From Pseudanabaena cinerea FACHB-1277 (GTDB lineage Bacteria > Cyanobacteriota > Cyanobacteriia > Pseudanabaenales > Pseudanabaenaceae), in the NCBI RefSeq assembly GCF_014696345.1, contig NZ_JACJPY010000011.1, positions 1 to 64,000 of the forward strand: a stretch of DNA of 64,000 bases, in the 5' to 3' direction. A model generated the notes under the pieces. It worked only from the letters and a program-made list of their open reading frames with translations, ran no database searches and had not been told where the DNA came from. Shown here in pieces: positions 10,147 through 19,225 of the stretch. The first letter of the stretch is position 1, and every line of letters starts with the position of its first letter. Both the position numbers and the translations under genes were made by a program.

Positions 10147-10195
10147 AGAAAGATTTTGAGCATCGGCGCTAAGCGTTGCTGCTCAAAATCTTTCT
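10147..10195 (+). terminator. Terminator hairpin after the aldehyde dehydrogenase gene
   Basis: AGAAAGATTTTGAGCA pairs perfectly (16 bp) with TGCTCAAAATCTTTCT around a 17-base loop, 23 bases past the stop codon. Confidence 0.8.
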
Positions 10196-10241
10196 GGGTT
10201 TTAAATTAGTAATATTTATCAAGCATAAATTAGGAATTAAT

Positions 10242-10880
10242 ATGGATATCCATGCACTGAGAGAAGAATATAAAAAAGGTCAGCTAAGGCGTAAGGATTT
10301 ACAGGAAGATCCATTTAAACAATTTGAGACATGGTTTCAACAAGCTTGTAATGCCGAATTGCTAGAGCCCAATGCCATGACCATTACCACGGTTTCACCA
10401 CAGGGAAGCCCCTTTGCCCGAACAGTGCTTTTGAAATATTTTGACCAACAGGGCTTAGTCTTTTTTACCAATTACAAAAGCCGTAAGGCACAGCATATCG
10501 AACAAAATCCCCAGGTTTCTCTGCTTTTTACTTGGCTACCACTTCAGCGCCAAGTGCATATCACAGGCAAAGCGGTCAAAGTCTCTCAAAAGGAATCTTG
10601 GGAATATTTTACATCGCGTCCCCGTGGTAGTCAGCTAGGTGCTTGGACTTCTCAACAAAGCGAAGTGATTTCTTCTAAACAGCTATTGCTAATGCAGTTT
10701 GAAGAAGTAAAGCGTAAGTTTTTAGAAGGGGAAATTCCTCTGCCAGATTTTTGGGGTGGTTTTCGCATTGTGCCTGATAGCTTTGAGTTTTGGCAGGGCT
10801 GCCCTAATCGGCTGCACGATCGCTTTTTATACAGCCTGCAAGACGATCAACAATGGAATATCCAGAGGCTCTCGCCATAA
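10242..10880 (+). CDS. pdxH: Pyridoxamine 5'-phosphate oxidase
   Basis: This 212-residue FMN-dependent oxidase makes pyridoxal 5'-phosphate from pyridoxine or pyridoxamine phosphate. Family features: the N-terminal LREEYKKGQL, PFARTVLLKYFDQQGLVFFTNYKSRKA (FMN and substrate binding), LQRQVHITGKAVKV, and the C-terminal WGGFRIVPDSFEFWQGCPNRLHDR. Length is typical. The frame is open 22 codons further upstream from a TTG, but that stretch runs into the preceding terminator. The ATG at 10242 (MDIHALREEY) with AGGAATTAAT before it is the right start. A hairpin follows the stop. Confidence 0.95.
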   Translation: MDIHALREEYKKGQLRRKDLQEDPFKQFETWFQQACNAELLEPNAMTITTVSPQGSPFARTVLLKYFDQQGLVFFTNYKSRKAQHIEQNPQVSLLFTWLPLQRQVHITGKAVKVSQKESWEYFTSRPRGSQLGAWTSQQSEVISSKQLLLMQFEEVKRKFLEGEIPLPDFWGGFRIVPDSFEFWQGCPNRLHDRFLYSLQDDQQWNIQRLSP

Positions 10881-10891
10881 AGGATAAAAGT

Positions 10892-10920
10892 ATGAAAGAG
10901 CTGCGAAGCAGCGCTTTCAT
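10892..10920 (+). terminator. Hairpin after pdxH
   Basis: ATGAAAG-A-GCTGC and GCAGC-G-CTTTCAT form a stem with a GAA loop just past the pdxH stop codon. No long U-tract is visible. Confidence 0.6.
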
Positions 10921-10973
10921 GTCGGTTCTCATTAAAAAACATTGATCGCTTGACAGTTCTAGATGCAGAATTA

Positions 10974-11480
10974 TTAGATTTTGGATAATGGCGCAAAACC
11001 AAAGGTGGCGTTATATTGACGACACCAAATAGCAACAGAATTGAATTGTTCGGATTGAACGTTCTTGGGGATCTCGTAACGCTGTGTTCCGTTATAGCTT
11101 TTGAGAGGGGCGATTACCACATAGTCACCTGAAGCGATCGCGTAGTCAGGGGGCTTAGATATTTGCAGGATATTTGGTGATTTATGCAAAATCACGAATA
11201 GGTCGGGGCCATTTGGTGAAGTGCTAAAGTTTTGATCCAGCTCAATGAAATAAGTTCCATTTTCTTGCATAACTTGAGTTTTACCACTGGTCGTATGTTC
11301 GCCACTGATAAAGCTTCCAGACCTGATTTTGGCGGTTGCCACCTTTTCAGCTTTAGGTGAAGTTGGACTCTCGGCGGTAAGGCTTGCGGTTGGTGGCTCT
11401 GTCTGAGTGTTTATGGGAGCAACATTGGCGCATCCCATTGCTAAAATTAGCATTGTAGCGATCGCAGTAAATTTTTTCAT
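10974..11480 (-). CDS. Lipoprotein with DM13 domain
   Basis: This 168-residue exported lipoprotein starts MKKFTAIATMLILAMGCANV, with the lipobox cysteine near residue 18. A Pro/Thr/Ser-rich linker follows. Residues ~55-165 look like a DM13 domain: SGSFISGEHTTSGKTQV, GPDLFVILHKSPN, YVVIAPLKSYNGTQRYEIP and the terminal FNSVAIWCRQYNATFGFAPL with its conserved cysteine. DM13 domains are proposed extracytoplasmic redox or electron-transfer modules; the partner is unknown. The frame extends 66 codons upstream without a family match and overlaps menC, so I use the ATG at 11480. It is divergent from menC. Confidence 0.82.
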   Translation of the reverse strand: MKKFTAIATMLILAMGCANVAPINTQTEPPTASLTAESPTSPKAEKVATAKIRSGSFISGEHTTSGKTQVMQENGTYFIELDQNFSTSPNGPDLFVILHKSPNILQISKPPDYAIASGDYVVIAPLKSYNGTQRYEIPKNVQSEQFNSVAIWCRQYNATFGFAPLSKI

Positions 11481-11558
11481 GTTCACGTATTCATCAAAAT
11501 TGGTGCTGGTCAAATTACATGGATACACTTGCTCACACTCACCTAATATTATCGCATT

Positions 11559-12548
11559 TTGATTATTCAATGCCTTGCCTTTGAGCCTTACCGTTTTACC
11601 TTGACTAGTCCTTTGCAAACGGCAAGAGGGGAGATCGCTTGTCGTGAGGGTTTTGTAATTAGCATCGGCGATCGCCAAGGTTTAGTTGGCTATGGCGAGG
11701 CGACTCCCCTTGATGGTTTGGCAATGGAGCCTTTGGGGATGACTAGGGAATGCTTGGCAAATGCTCAGCGATCGCTAGTTAATATGCAGATATCAAGTCT
11801 GGCTGACATTGAGAATCTATTGAGTGAATATGAACCATATCCTGCGGCAAGGCATGGCTTAGAACTTGCTTTAGTCGATCTCTATGCCAAACAGCAGGGG
11901 CTAACATTACCGCCATTAATAATCAAGCATTTTGGTGGCGTGATCCATCTGCCCAAGGTGAATGCGGTCATTGGCGCGATCGCTCCGCAATTAGCAGTAA
12001 TCAAAGCTCAAGGTCAGATCCAAACGGGTTATCGCTGTCTCAAAATTAAAGTGGGATCTGACGATTTTGCAACAGATTGGCAGAGGGTGGCGGCGGTGCG
12101 ATCGCAGGTGGGCAATGATATCCAAATTCGCATTGATGCCAATCAAGCTTGGACAGAGGCGGCGGCGATCGCCAATTTAAACAAATTAGCACCCTTGGAT
12201 ATTGAATATGTGGAACAGCCCGTTCCCTTTGATGACCTAGCGGCAATGGCAAGATTACGGCGATCTCAACCAATCGCGATCGCGGCGGATGAATCGGTTA
12301 ATCATCTTGCACAGTTACAGCAAATAATTAATAGGCAAGCCGCCGATATTGTAATTTTAAAGCCCATGGTCTTAGGCGGCATTTTAACCACCCATCGAGC
12401 GGCGATAATTGCCCTAGATGCAGGTTTAGATGTGGTGATCACCACAACCCTCGATGGCGCGATCGCCTGTCAAGGAGCAATGGATTTAGCCTCGACTTTA
12501 CCAATTACCAGAGCCTGTGGGTTATCAACATTGCACTTAGCGCGGTAA
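11559..12548 (+). CDS. menC: o-Succinylbenzoate synthase
   Basis: This 329-residue enolase-superfamily enzyme dehydrates SHCHC to o-succinylbenzoate in phylloquinone (photosystem I quinone) synthesis. Superfamily residues are visible: KIKVG (catalytic lysines, about 163), RIDANQAW (first metal Asp), EQPVPFDD, AADESV and ILKP. A related dipeptide epimerase would look similar; the cyanobacterial context favours MenC. The start is a TTG at 11559 (MIIQCLAFEPYRF), the only codon that retains the N-terminal domain. The last 12 bases overlap the 3' end of mobA on the opposite strand. Confidence 0.82.
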   Translation: MIIQCLAFEPYRFTLTSPLQTARGEIACREGFVISIGDRQGLVGYGEATPLDGLAMEPLGMTRECLANAQRSLVNMQISSLADIENLLSEYEPYPAARHGLELALVDLYAKQQGLTLPPLIIKHFGGVIHLPKVNAVIGAIAPQLAVIKAQGQIQTGYRCLKIKVGSDDFATDWQRVAAVRSQVGNDIQIRIDANQAWTEAAAIANLNKLAPLDIEYVEQPVPFDDLAAMARLRRSQPIAIAADESVNHLAQLQQIINRQAADIVILKPMVLGGILTTHRAAIIALDAGLDVVITTTLDGAIACQGAMDLASTLPITRACGLSTLHLAR

Positions 12549-13112
12549 ATCTTCAGGCTTGTTGCAATTTAGCAACATCCTTGGCGGCACTGAAGTAATC
12601 TCGATCACCTCATGTTTACTTAACCATTTTTGAAAGGAGCGCCCTCCCTGCTCAATAAATTGATGAAGAGATATGTGCGCTTGCCATCGATAAAAACCGC
12701 ATAAAGGTTCCCAGTTTTTGCCATCGGCAGAACGTGGCAAATAGGCGATCGCCGCCATCGGTAACGCTGCTAAATCACGCGCCCAAGCCTGTAAAACCGC
12801 GCCTTGCAAATTCGGCAAATCGCAAGCCAATAGTAAGATCCAATCCACAGGAGGCGCGATCGCCTCTATGCCCAGACTAAAACCCACCAAAGCGCCATCT
12901 AGTTTGTTATCAATCACCAAGGTAAAATTACCAGCGATCGCCTGTTGATATGGCGCTGGTTCCCGCACCACCACATAGCCTTGCTCTGTCACCTGTGCCG
13001 CCGCCAAACATACACGCCGCAACATCGGCTCCCCATCAATTAAGATTAGTGCCTTGTCCTGCCCCATCCTTGAGCTTCTGCCCCCTGCAAGAGCGATCGC
13101 GGCGATTTGCAT
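12537..13112 (-). CDS. mobA: Molybdenum cofactor guanylyltransferase
   Basis: This 191-residue nucleotidyltransferase attaches GMP to molybdopterin for molybdoenzymes such as nitrate reductase. The N-terminal LAGGRSSRMGQDKAL is the family signature for GTP/Mg binding (about residues 8-22). LLLACDLPNL carries the catalytic aspartate, and PLCGFYRW is also typical. The ATG at 13112 (MQIAAIALAGG) is preferred over a GTG 12 codons upstream because it places the signature at the normal distance. It overlaps menC tail to tail by 12 bases. Downstream of the HNH gene on the same strand, it could share a transcript with it. Confidence 0.9.
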   Translation of the reverse strand: MQIAAIALAGGRSSRMGQDKALILIDGEPMLRRVCLAAAQVTEQGYVVVREPAPYQQAIAGNFTLVIDNKLDGALVGFSLGIEAIAPPVDWILLLACDLPNLQGAVLQAWARDLAALPMAAIAYLPRSADGKNWEPLCGFYRWQAHISLHQFIEQGGRSFQKWLSKHEVIEITSVPPRMLLNCNKPEDLPR

Positions 13113-13160
13113 AATGTTTATACGGCTAAGAGTGATGCCGCGTTCCACACAGCATTACTG

Positions 13161-13655
13161 TCAGTTAATAATGTATTTCTGCCATTCGTCATGGTTGCCC
13201 GATCGCAAATACTTACTAACCTCAAAATGCAAACCACTATGGGGACGGCGGGGCTGCTTTTTGAGGGGCATTCCTGCCTCCTTGGGCGTGCGGTTGCCCT
13301 TTTTGACATTACAACGCACACAGGCAGTGGTAATATTTTCCCAACTGTCGCCGCCACCACGCGATCGCGGCAAAACATGATCGAGGGTCAAATCATCCCC
13401 GATATGTCCACAATATTGGCAGGAATGGGCATCACGGTGGAGAATATTGCGGCGGGTGAGGGGAATTTCTTTGTAAGGGATATTGATGTAATGCAGCATT
13501 CGGATCACAGTGGGCAGGGGCATCCCTGGATAAATCATCTTGCCATTATGCTCCACCTGTTCTGCCTTGCCTTTTATAACCAACACAATAGCCCGCTGCC
13601 AATTGGTAATGTTCAGCGGCTCATAGGATGCGTTGAGTACTAAGACTTTTGCCAT
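13161..13655 (-). CDS. HNH endonuclease family protein
   Basis: This 164-residue protein starts MAKVLVLNASYEPLNITNWQ, the hallmark of a widespread cyanobacterial HNH family. The zinc-bound HNH core is complete: CQYCG, LTLDHVLPRSRGG (catalytic His), then N and CVRCNVKKGNRTP. The C-terminal ~40 residues are basic. A nuclease fold is clear, but the biological role (repair, mobile DNA or restriction) is not known for this family. The ATG at 13655 is preferred over an upstream GTG/TTG start. It is 48 bp upstream of mobA on the same strand. Confidence 0.88.
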   Translation of the reverse strand: MAKVLVLNASYEPLNITNWQRAIVLVIKGKAEQVEHNGKMIYPGMPLPTVIRMLHYINIPYKEIPLTRRNILHRDAHSCQYCGHIGDDLTLDHVLPRSRGGGDSWENITTACVRCNVKKGNRTPKEAGMPLKKQPRRPHSGLHFEVSKYLRSGNHDEWQKYIIN

Positions 13656-13869
13656 TACTATCCATCTGACGTACAAAAGATGCTAACACAGCTAACCGAA
13701 AATTTACATAAGGCTTATATATCAATTTTCAGGATCTCAAAGGAATCGATTTTTGATGGCGCGGCTCAGTTGCGTCTTCAGAAACCGATTCTCTTACTTT
13801 TACGACACAGCCCTAAGCTAGGATTTAACAAATGTTTAGTCATCTCAATTTAGCTGCGGAGCAACATTT

Positions 13870-14799
13870 GTGAATATTCGTAAAGCAATCATTGCCTATA
13901 AGTCAGGTAGTCAAGTTGGGAAAGATTGGGCTGAGCGTTGTAGTTGCGAATTAGAATCTTTGGGGGTAAAGGTGCTGATGGGGCCAACAGGCGCAAATGA
14001 TAATCCTTACCCTGTGTTTATTGAGTCTTTGCACCGCGAAATAGATTTTGCCTTGATCTTGGGGGGCGATGGCGCAACCTTGGGAGCCGCGAGATATTTG
14101 GCGAGGTTGGGAGTGCCAATTTTAGCGATCAATGTCGGGGGGCATCTGGGGTTTCTCACCCATGCGATCGAGGAATGTCAAAATACACAGGAAATTTGGG
14201 AGCGCTTGTTGTCTGATCGCTTTGCAATCGAGCGCCGCATGATGTTAGAGGCAAAAGTTATTACTGTTGATAAATGCTTAGGTATGAATATCAGCCAGCC
14301 GCAGGAGTCTTTTTTATGCCTCAATGAAATGTGTGTTAAACCTGCTTCGCCCGATCGCATGGTCACAGCATCCCTAGAGCTAGAAATCGATGGCGAAATC
14401 GTGGATCAATATCATGGAGATGGATTAATTGTGGCAACGCCCACAGGCTCAACCTCCTATACTGTTGCTGCCAATGGTCCAATCGTACATCCTGGAATGC
14501 ACGCGATCGCCATTACACCGATTTGTCCATTGAGTTTATCTAGTCGAGCGATCGTGATCCCCCCCAAGCTCACTGTCAGCATCTGGCCTCTTTCGATTGA
14601 TGACCTGAGTTTAAAACTTTGGACAGATGGTGTGATTGCTAGTTCCATCTTTCATGGTCAAAAGGTAGACATTCGGATGTCTGAACATCAAGCCCAATTT
14701 ATCGTACTGCGCGAAGACTATTCCTATTACCAAGCATTGCGCCAAAAATTACTATGGACTGGGGCTAGGGTGCGCTATCCCAATCAAAACCGTGATTAA
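13870..14799 (+). CDS. nadK: NAD kinase (second copy)
   Basis: This 309-residue protein is a second NAD kinase, diverged from the copy at 4273-5190. It has LILGGDGATLGAARYLA (GGDGA in place of GGDGT), INVGGHLGFLTH, LNEMCVKPAS and ATPTGSTSYTVAANGPIV. The GGDGA variant and GTG start are consistent with the second cyanobacterial NAD kinase group. The GTG at 13870 follows GCGGAGCAACATTT, giving a plausible ribosome binding site. The two cyanobacterial isozymes are thought to serve different NADP demands; which is which cannot be told here. It ends at a long hairpin shared with the convergent DUF3177 gene. Confidence 0.92.
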   Translation: MNIRKAIIAYKSGSQVGKDWAERCSCELESLGVKVLMGPTGANDNPYPVFIESLHREIDFALILGGDGATLGAARYLARLGVPILAINVGGHLGFLTHAIEECQNTQEIWERLLSDRFAIERRMMLEAKVITVDKCLGMNISQPQESFLCLNEMCVKPASPDRMVTASLELEIDGEIVDQYHGDGLIVATPTGSTSYTVAANGPIVHPGMHAIAITPICPLSLSSRAIVIPPKLTVSIWPLSIDDLSLKLWTDGVIASSIFHGQKVDIRMSEHQAQFIVLREDYSYYQALRQKLLWTGARVRYPNQNRD

Positions 14800-14843
14800 T
14801 TATTAAAAGTGTGGCTACGCCACATTTTCAATAATTAATCACG
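14791..14843. terminator. Long bidirectional hairpin between nadK and a membrane protein gene
   Basis: A ~25-bp stem (CGTGATTAATTATT...GTGGC with GCCAC...AATAATTAATCACG) has a TAC loop and a few mismatches. It contains the stop codons of both convergent genes, so each gene's last codons are part of the terminator. Confidence 0.85.
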
Positions 14844-15425
14844 AAAGGCAATCCGCCCTGTTTTAGGCAGACTAAACACCAAAAATATAGATAAATACAG
14901 CATATAAACTATGCCTGCAACTGCCCCCGCAAAGGCGAGATTTTCGGGCGCGATGAAGCCACTGAAAAATTTACCAAAACTAGCGGGTGGTTCAAACCAA
15001 ACCTTACAAACATCGCTAAGGCGATCGCTGCTCACAAAGGCACAGTTGGCAAAGATGAGGCGAAATATGCCAGTGAGAACACAGTAAAAACTAGCAGCCC
15101 AGCGCCATCCTAAATAAATAGGTTTGAGAATATGACGTGATGCATTGATATCTTCGTTAAGATCGCGCCAAAACCATAGTGCTAAGACAATCAAAATATT
15201 GGCAAGGATGCCAGAAATAAACGATGCACCAATATTACCGATCGCCAAATAAATTGTAATTAGCACCATGCTGGCAACTCGCCAATACAATAGCAGCGAT
15301 CGCTTGATGGCAATATTATCTACGCGCAATGACCAAATCAACAGTACAAGGGGGGCGATCGCTGTAAATATTAAAGCTAATCGATAGTCTAGCCAAACTA
15401 ATTGACGAATAAGGGCGACATCCAT
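14835..15425 (-). CDS. DUF3177-like integral membrane protein
   Basis: This 196-residue protein has about five hydrophobic helices: residues ~17-33, 48-64, 68-86, 108-125 and 160-185. It resembles the cyanobacterial DUF3177 family, judged from its start MDVALIRQLVWLDYRLALIF and its layout, with a loop containing two cysteines (FANCAFVSSDRLSDVCKVWF). The function is unknown. Its stop codon is embedded in the hairpin shared with nadK. Upstream, 85 bp away on the same strand, is a response regulator gene, so they might be cotranscribed. Confidence 0.75.
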   Translation of the reverse strand: MDVALIRQLVWLDYRLALIFTAIAPLVLLIWSLRVDNIAIKRSLLLYWRVASMVLITIYLAIGNIGASFISGILANILIVLALWFWRDLNEDINASRHILKPIYLGWRWAASFYCVLTGIFRLIFANCAFVSSDRLSDVCKVWFEPPASFGKFFSGFIAPENLAFAGAVAGIVYMLYLSIFLVFSLPKTGRIAFRD

Positions 15426-15510
15426 AGATTAGAGAGAGATGGGAGAAAAATTAGAGAGAGATAACTTTGAGATTTGGTTGATTTGGCTGATCAAAAGAGG
15501 CGGCGTTATG

Positions 15511-16194
15511 CTATTTTACCAACCCTGCCCTCAAAGCGCGAACAGCAGCTTGGGTACGATCATCAGCACAGAGTTTGTTGAGGATGTTACGCACATGGGT
15601 TTTGACCGTGCCGACCGTAATGTATAGCTTCGTTGCAATTTCAGCATTGCTATTACCATTGACAATCTCCGAAAGAACTTCTAGCTCTCTTTCGGTCAGA
15701 GGTGTGGCCTCTAGTACCTGTTTGTAATCAGCTTCTGCGGCATCTATTTCCACGGTTGCCTCTCGACGGCGCACCTGTTGCAATACGATACTGGCGATCG
15801 CTGGGTCAATCCATGAATTGCCCTCGGCTGTAAGCTTTAAGGCTTGAACGAGATTTTCAGAACTGATGTCTTTGATGCAGTAAGAGTCAGCACCTGCGGC
15901 AAAGGCGGCTAGTACTGTTTCTTGGTTGTCAGTCAAGGTCAAAATTAAAACCTTAGTGGCTTTGCCAGTTTCGGTTGCCTTGATTTGACGGGTCACTTCC
16001 ACCCCATCCATATCAGGCAAACCCAAGTCCACGATCGCCACATCTGGCTGTTGGCTATTGATGATCGCCACACCTTCCGCGCCCGTGGCAGCTTCACCTA
16101 CAAATTCCAACTCGCCTTGTTGTTGCAGGGCTATCTTCATGCCCATACGGGTAAGGTCATGGTCTTCAATTAGAACAACACGAATTGAACTCAT
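15511..16194 (-). CDS. NarL/FixJ-family response regulator
   Basis: This 227-residue two-component regulator has an N-terminal receiver domain with acidic pocket ED (about 10-11), the phosphoacceptor Asp in AIVDLGLPDMDG (about 56), T/S in LTLTDNQ and the lysine in YCIKDIS. The C-terminal LuxR-type helix-turn-helix is LTERELEVLSEIVNGNSNAEIATKLYITVGTVKTHVRNILNKL (about 167-209, given here as one domain). It should bind DNA as a phosphorylated dimer. No histidine kinase is adjacent, so its partner and targets are unknown. The ATG at 16194 is preceded by an A-rich leader. Confidence 0.93.
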   Translation of the reverse strand: MSSIRVVLIEDHDLTRMGMKIALQQQGELEFVGEAATGAEGVAIINSQQPDVAIVDLGLPDMDGVEVTRQIKATETGKATKVLILTLTDNQETVLAAFAAGADSYCIKDISSENLVQALKLTAEGNSWIDPAIASIVLQQVRRREATVEIDAAEADYKQVLEATPLTERELEVLSEIVNGNSNAEIATKLYITVGTVKTHVRNILNKLCADDRTQAAVRALRAGLVK

Positions 16195-16408
16195 AAGCAG
16201 TTTTGCAAATTATGCGGATCTATATTGCTATCAGAATCTCACAGAAGTGGTAATAAAAACAGTTTATTTTTTTATGCTTAGCCAAGGCAGCCTATTGAGG
16301 GAAAGAGTAGCTCAAGAATATAGGCTATCAATCTGGCGATCGCCTTAAGATCGCATTTTAAGACCCTCAGCAAAATGAAGCCCATCAAGTTTTGCTAACA
16401 TTGAGTCT

Positions 16409-18295
16409 ATGACTGAGCCGTTACTACAAAACCCTGAAAAACTACAGGCTAGACTCAAAGAAATACCCCTAGAGGCGGGGGTTTACTTTATGCGCGATCG
16501 CCTTGACGGAGTGATCTATATTGGCAAATCTAAGGCTTTGCGAAATCGGGTGCGCTCTTACTTTCGCAATAGTCTGGACTTGTCGCCACGCATTGCGATG
16601 ATGGTGCAATTGGTGCATGAGATTGAGTTTATTGTCACTGATTCGGAAGCCGAAGCACTTGCCCTAGAAGCCAACTTAATTAAGCAATATCAGCCTTATT
16701 ACAACGTCCTCCTTAAAGATGACAAGAAATATCCCTATGTCTGCATTACTTGGTCAGAGGATTATCCGCGCATTTTTATCACCCGTAAGCGGCGCATGGG
16801 CGGCACAAAAGACAAATATTACGGTCCCTACGTTGATGTTTTTAATCTCAAGCGTACTTTAGGAATTATTAAACGGGCTTTTCCATTACGGCAGCGTCCT
16901 ATTCCTGTTTTTAAAGATCGACCTTGCCTAAATTATGATATGGGTCTATGCCCTGGGGTATGCCAAGAAAAGATTTCACCCCAAGACTATCGACAGACAA
17001 TGCTCAAGGTGGCGATGGTTTTTCAAGGGCGATCTAGTGAATTAGTGCAGTCTTTTACTGAGAAGATGGAATTAGCGGCGGCAAATCTGGAGTTTGAGAA
17101 GGCGGCAGATCTACGCGATCGCATACAGGTATTGCAAAATTTGGGTGCAAATCAAAAGGTGTCATTGCCCGATGATACTGTCTCCCGTGATGCGATCGCC
17201 CTAGCCTATGACGAGCAGCACACCTGCATCCAGCTATTCCAAATTAGGGCAGGACGTTTGGTGGGCAGGTTGGCTTTTGTTGCCGATAGTCAGAGTGCTA
17301 GTCCAGAGGGGATTTTGCAAAGAACCTTGGAGGCTCATTATCAAAACTGCGATCCTGTGGAAATTCCCAATGAAATACATACACAATTGGAACTGCCTGA
17401 ACTTGAGATCTTGCAAGCATGGCTCAGCGATCGCAAGGGGCGCAAAGTGGCGATCGCGACTCCACAGAGGCAACTTAAAGCAGAATTAGTCGAAATGGTG
17501 GAGCGTAACGCTCAGTACGAATTAGCCAGAATCCAAAAACAAAGCGATCGTAGCGATCGTAATTTACAAGGATTAGAGGATCTCGCTGAGATCCTCAATC
17601 TCGATCACCTGCCCCATCGTATTGAGGGCTATGACATTTCCCACATTCAAGGCTCTGATGCCGTTGCCAGCCAAGTTGTTTTTGTCGATGGTATCCCTGC
17701 AAAGCAGCACTATCGCCATTACAAAATCCGCAATCCTGATATTCAATCTGGTCACTCCGATGATTTCGCCAGTCTAGCAGAAGTAATTGCGAGAAGATTC
17801 AAAAATCACACCAATCCCCAATCTCCAATCCCCAGTTCCCCTGAACCCGATTTTCCTGATTTGATCATGATTGATGGCGGTAAGGGGCAGCTATCTTCGG
17901 TGATGAAAATTATTGATAAGCTAGGACTGCGCGATCGCCTAACGGTGATTAGCTTAGCCAAGAAGCGCGAAGAAATATTTCTGCCCGAACAGTCGGAACC
18001 ATTAATTAGTGGCGATCCTGAACGGGCGGGAGTGCAGGTATTGCGACGCTTGCGCGATGAGGCTCACCGTTTCGCGATTACCTTTCATCGTAAAAAACGG
18101 AGCCAAAGAATGCAGCGATCGCACCTTGATCAAATTAATGGTCTGGGTCATCACCGCCAAAAAATTCTCCTAGAGAAATTCCACTCTGTAGAATATATTC
18201 GTCAAGCAACTGTGGAACAAATTGCGGAAACCGATGGCATCGGCAAAAAGTTAGCCCAACTTATTTACAATCATTTTCACCCTCAAAATGATTAA
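16409..18295 (+). CDS. uvrC: Excinuclease ABC subunit C
   Basis: This 628-residue nuclease makes both incisions in nucleotide excision repair with UvrB. Domains in order: GIY-YIG 3'-incision nuclease ([19 protein letters not shown], about 24-42), a cysteine cluster [13 protein letters not shown] (about 174-186), the UVR UvrB-binding helix pair ([17 protein letters not shown], about 227), the RNase H-like 5'-incision domain with [12 protein letters not shown] and MIDGGKGQL, and C-terminal HhH repeats ([16 protein letters not shown]). Length is normal. An ATG start is used at 16409. It is monocistronic, with a hairpin about 40 bases downstream. Confidence 0.97.
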   Translation: MTEPLLQNPEKLQARLKEIPLEAGVYFMRDRLDGVIYIGKSKALRNRVRSYFRNSLDLSPRIAMMVQLVHEIEFIVTDSEAEALALEANLIKQYQPYYNVLLKDDKKYPYVCITWSEDYPRIFITRKRRMGGTKDKYYGPYVDVFNLKRTLGIIKRAFPLRQRPIPVFKDRPCLNYDMGLCPGVCQEKISPQDYRQTMLKVAMVFQGRSSELVQSFTEKMELAAANLEFEKAADLRDRIQVLQNLGANQKVSLPDDTVSRDAIALAYDEQHTCIQLFQIRAGRLVGRLAFVADSQSASPEGILQRTLEAHYQNCDPVEIPNEIHTQLELPELEILQAWLSDRKGRKVAIATPQRQLKAELVEMVERNAQYELARIQKQSDRSDRNLQGLEDLAEILNLDHLPHRIEGYDISHIQGSDAVASQVVFVDGIPAKQHYRHYKIRNPDIQSGHSDDFASLAEVIARRFKNHTNPQSPIPSSPEPDFPDLIMIDGGKGQLSSVMKIIDKLGLRDRLTVISLAKKREEIFLPEQSEPLISGDPERAGVQVLRRLRDEAHRFAITFHRKKRSQRMQRSHLDQINGLGHHRQKILLEKFHSVEYIRQATVEQIAETDGIGKKLAQLIYNHFHPQND

Positions 18296-18333
18296 TCCCT
18301 TACACCCTATTGATATAAAAAGTTGATTCTAAA

Positions 18334-18366
18334 AAGCTGTCCCACCTGCATAGCGGGGGACAGCTT
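18334..18366. terminator. Bidirectional hairpin between uvrC and clpP
   Basis: AAGCTGTCCC pairs with GGGGACAGCTT around a 12-base loop, between two convergent genes. Confidence 0.75.
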
Positions 18367-18435
18367 CTGATTTTAGGTTTTAATTATGGTGAACTACTTA
18401 CTACAGAAAGTCTCCGTAGGCTGTAATTTCAATTT

Positions 18436-19029
18436 TTATTGAGGTGAACTTAGTACGCGATCAATCAAGCCATAATTTAGCGCTTCTTCCGCAGACATAT
18501 AGTAATCGCGGTTCATATCGCGTTCAATCTTTTCCAAAGGTTGACCAGTGCGCTTAGCATACTCCTCATTCAGCTTTTGGCGAATTCGCAAAATTTCCCT
18601 TGCTTCGATTTCAATATCTGAGGCTTGTCCCCTAGTACCGCCCGAAGGTTGGTGAATCATGATTCGCGCATTGGGCAGAGCAAAGCGTTTACCCTTAGTG
18701 CCAGCCATGAGCAGATAGGAACCCATCGAAGCCGCCAAACCAACGCAAATCGTGGTTACTTCAGCCTTGATATGTTGCATCGTATCAAAGATTGCTAAAC
18801 CTGCGGATACAGAACCACCTGGGGAGTTGATATACATATAGATATCTTTGGTTTGATCCTCAGAGTCAAAGTATAGAAGACGCGCAATAATCGAATTAGC
18901 CATACCATCTGTCACTTCACCACTCATAAAAATGATGCGCTCCATGGACAGACGCTCATAGATACTAATCCACTGCGTGAAAGTATCACCAGGATAGCGA
19001 TAGGGAACTCTAGGAACACCGATAGGCAT
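18436..19029 (-). CDS. clpP: ATP-dependent Clp protease proteolytic subunit
   Basis: This 197-residue serine peptidase forms the Clp degradation barrel with a Clp ATPase. The catalytic triad is intact: Ser in [11 protein letters not shown] (about 97), His in MIHQPSGG (about 122) and Asp in [22 protein letters not shown] forms the oxyanion region. It lies downstream of clpR on the same strand, as in other cyanobacteria where ClpP3 and ClpR form a mixed core; this pairing suggests the same complex here. The ATG at 19029 starts [15 protein letters not shown], typical of this subgroup. The spacer to clpR contains an unusual heptamer array. Confidence 0.95.
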   Translation of the reverse strand: MPIGVPRVPYRYPGDTFTQWISIYERLSMERIIFMSGEVTDGMANSIIARLLYFDSEDQTKDIYMYINSPGGSVSAGLAIFDTMQHIKAEVTTICVGLAASMGSYLLMAGTKGKRFALPNARIMIHQPSGGTRGQASDIEIEAREILRIRQKLNEEYAKRTGQPLEKIERDMNRDYYMSAEEALNYGLIDRVLSSPQ

Positions 19030-19061
19030 AGGTTTGTTTTTGGGATTGGTGGGATTTTGAT

Positions 19062-19153
19062 TTTTAGCTTTTAGCTTTTAGCTTTTAGCTTTTAGCTTTT
19101 AGCTTTTAGCATTTAGCTTTTAGCGATTGGCTTTTAGCATTTAGCTTTTAGCT
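19062..19153 (-). repeat. Tandem heptamer array (TTTTAGC)n in the clpR-clpP spacer
   Basis: About eleven copies of (T/A)TTTAGC, most identical, are interrupted once by GATTGGC. The array lies just upstream of clpP, in the likely clpR-clpP transcript. Short tandem heptamers of this kind are known in filamentous cyanobacteria. Confidence 0.85.
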
Positions 19154-19199
19154 TCTGATGGATGTCTTTATGTTGGCTATGGAATTTAGAATCAATTGA

Positions 19200-19225
19200 G
19201 CTAACAGCTAACAGCTAACAGCTTA
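19200..19225 (-). repeat. Inverted-sense heptamer array (GCTAACA)3 at the clpR stop
   Basis: Three tandem GCTAACA units run into the clpR stop codon. The unit is nearly the reverse complement of the TTTTAGC heptamer at 19062-19153 (one mismatch), so the two arrays could pair in RNA. Confidence 0.75.

Noticed and set aside
13107-13643. 178-codon plus-strand frame
   Set aside because: It is antisense to the HNH gene, whose zinc and HNH motifs are clear on the minus strand.
19062-19225. Repeat array considered as a CRISPR
   Set aside because: Units are 7 bp and directly tandem with no spacers, and no cas genes are present.
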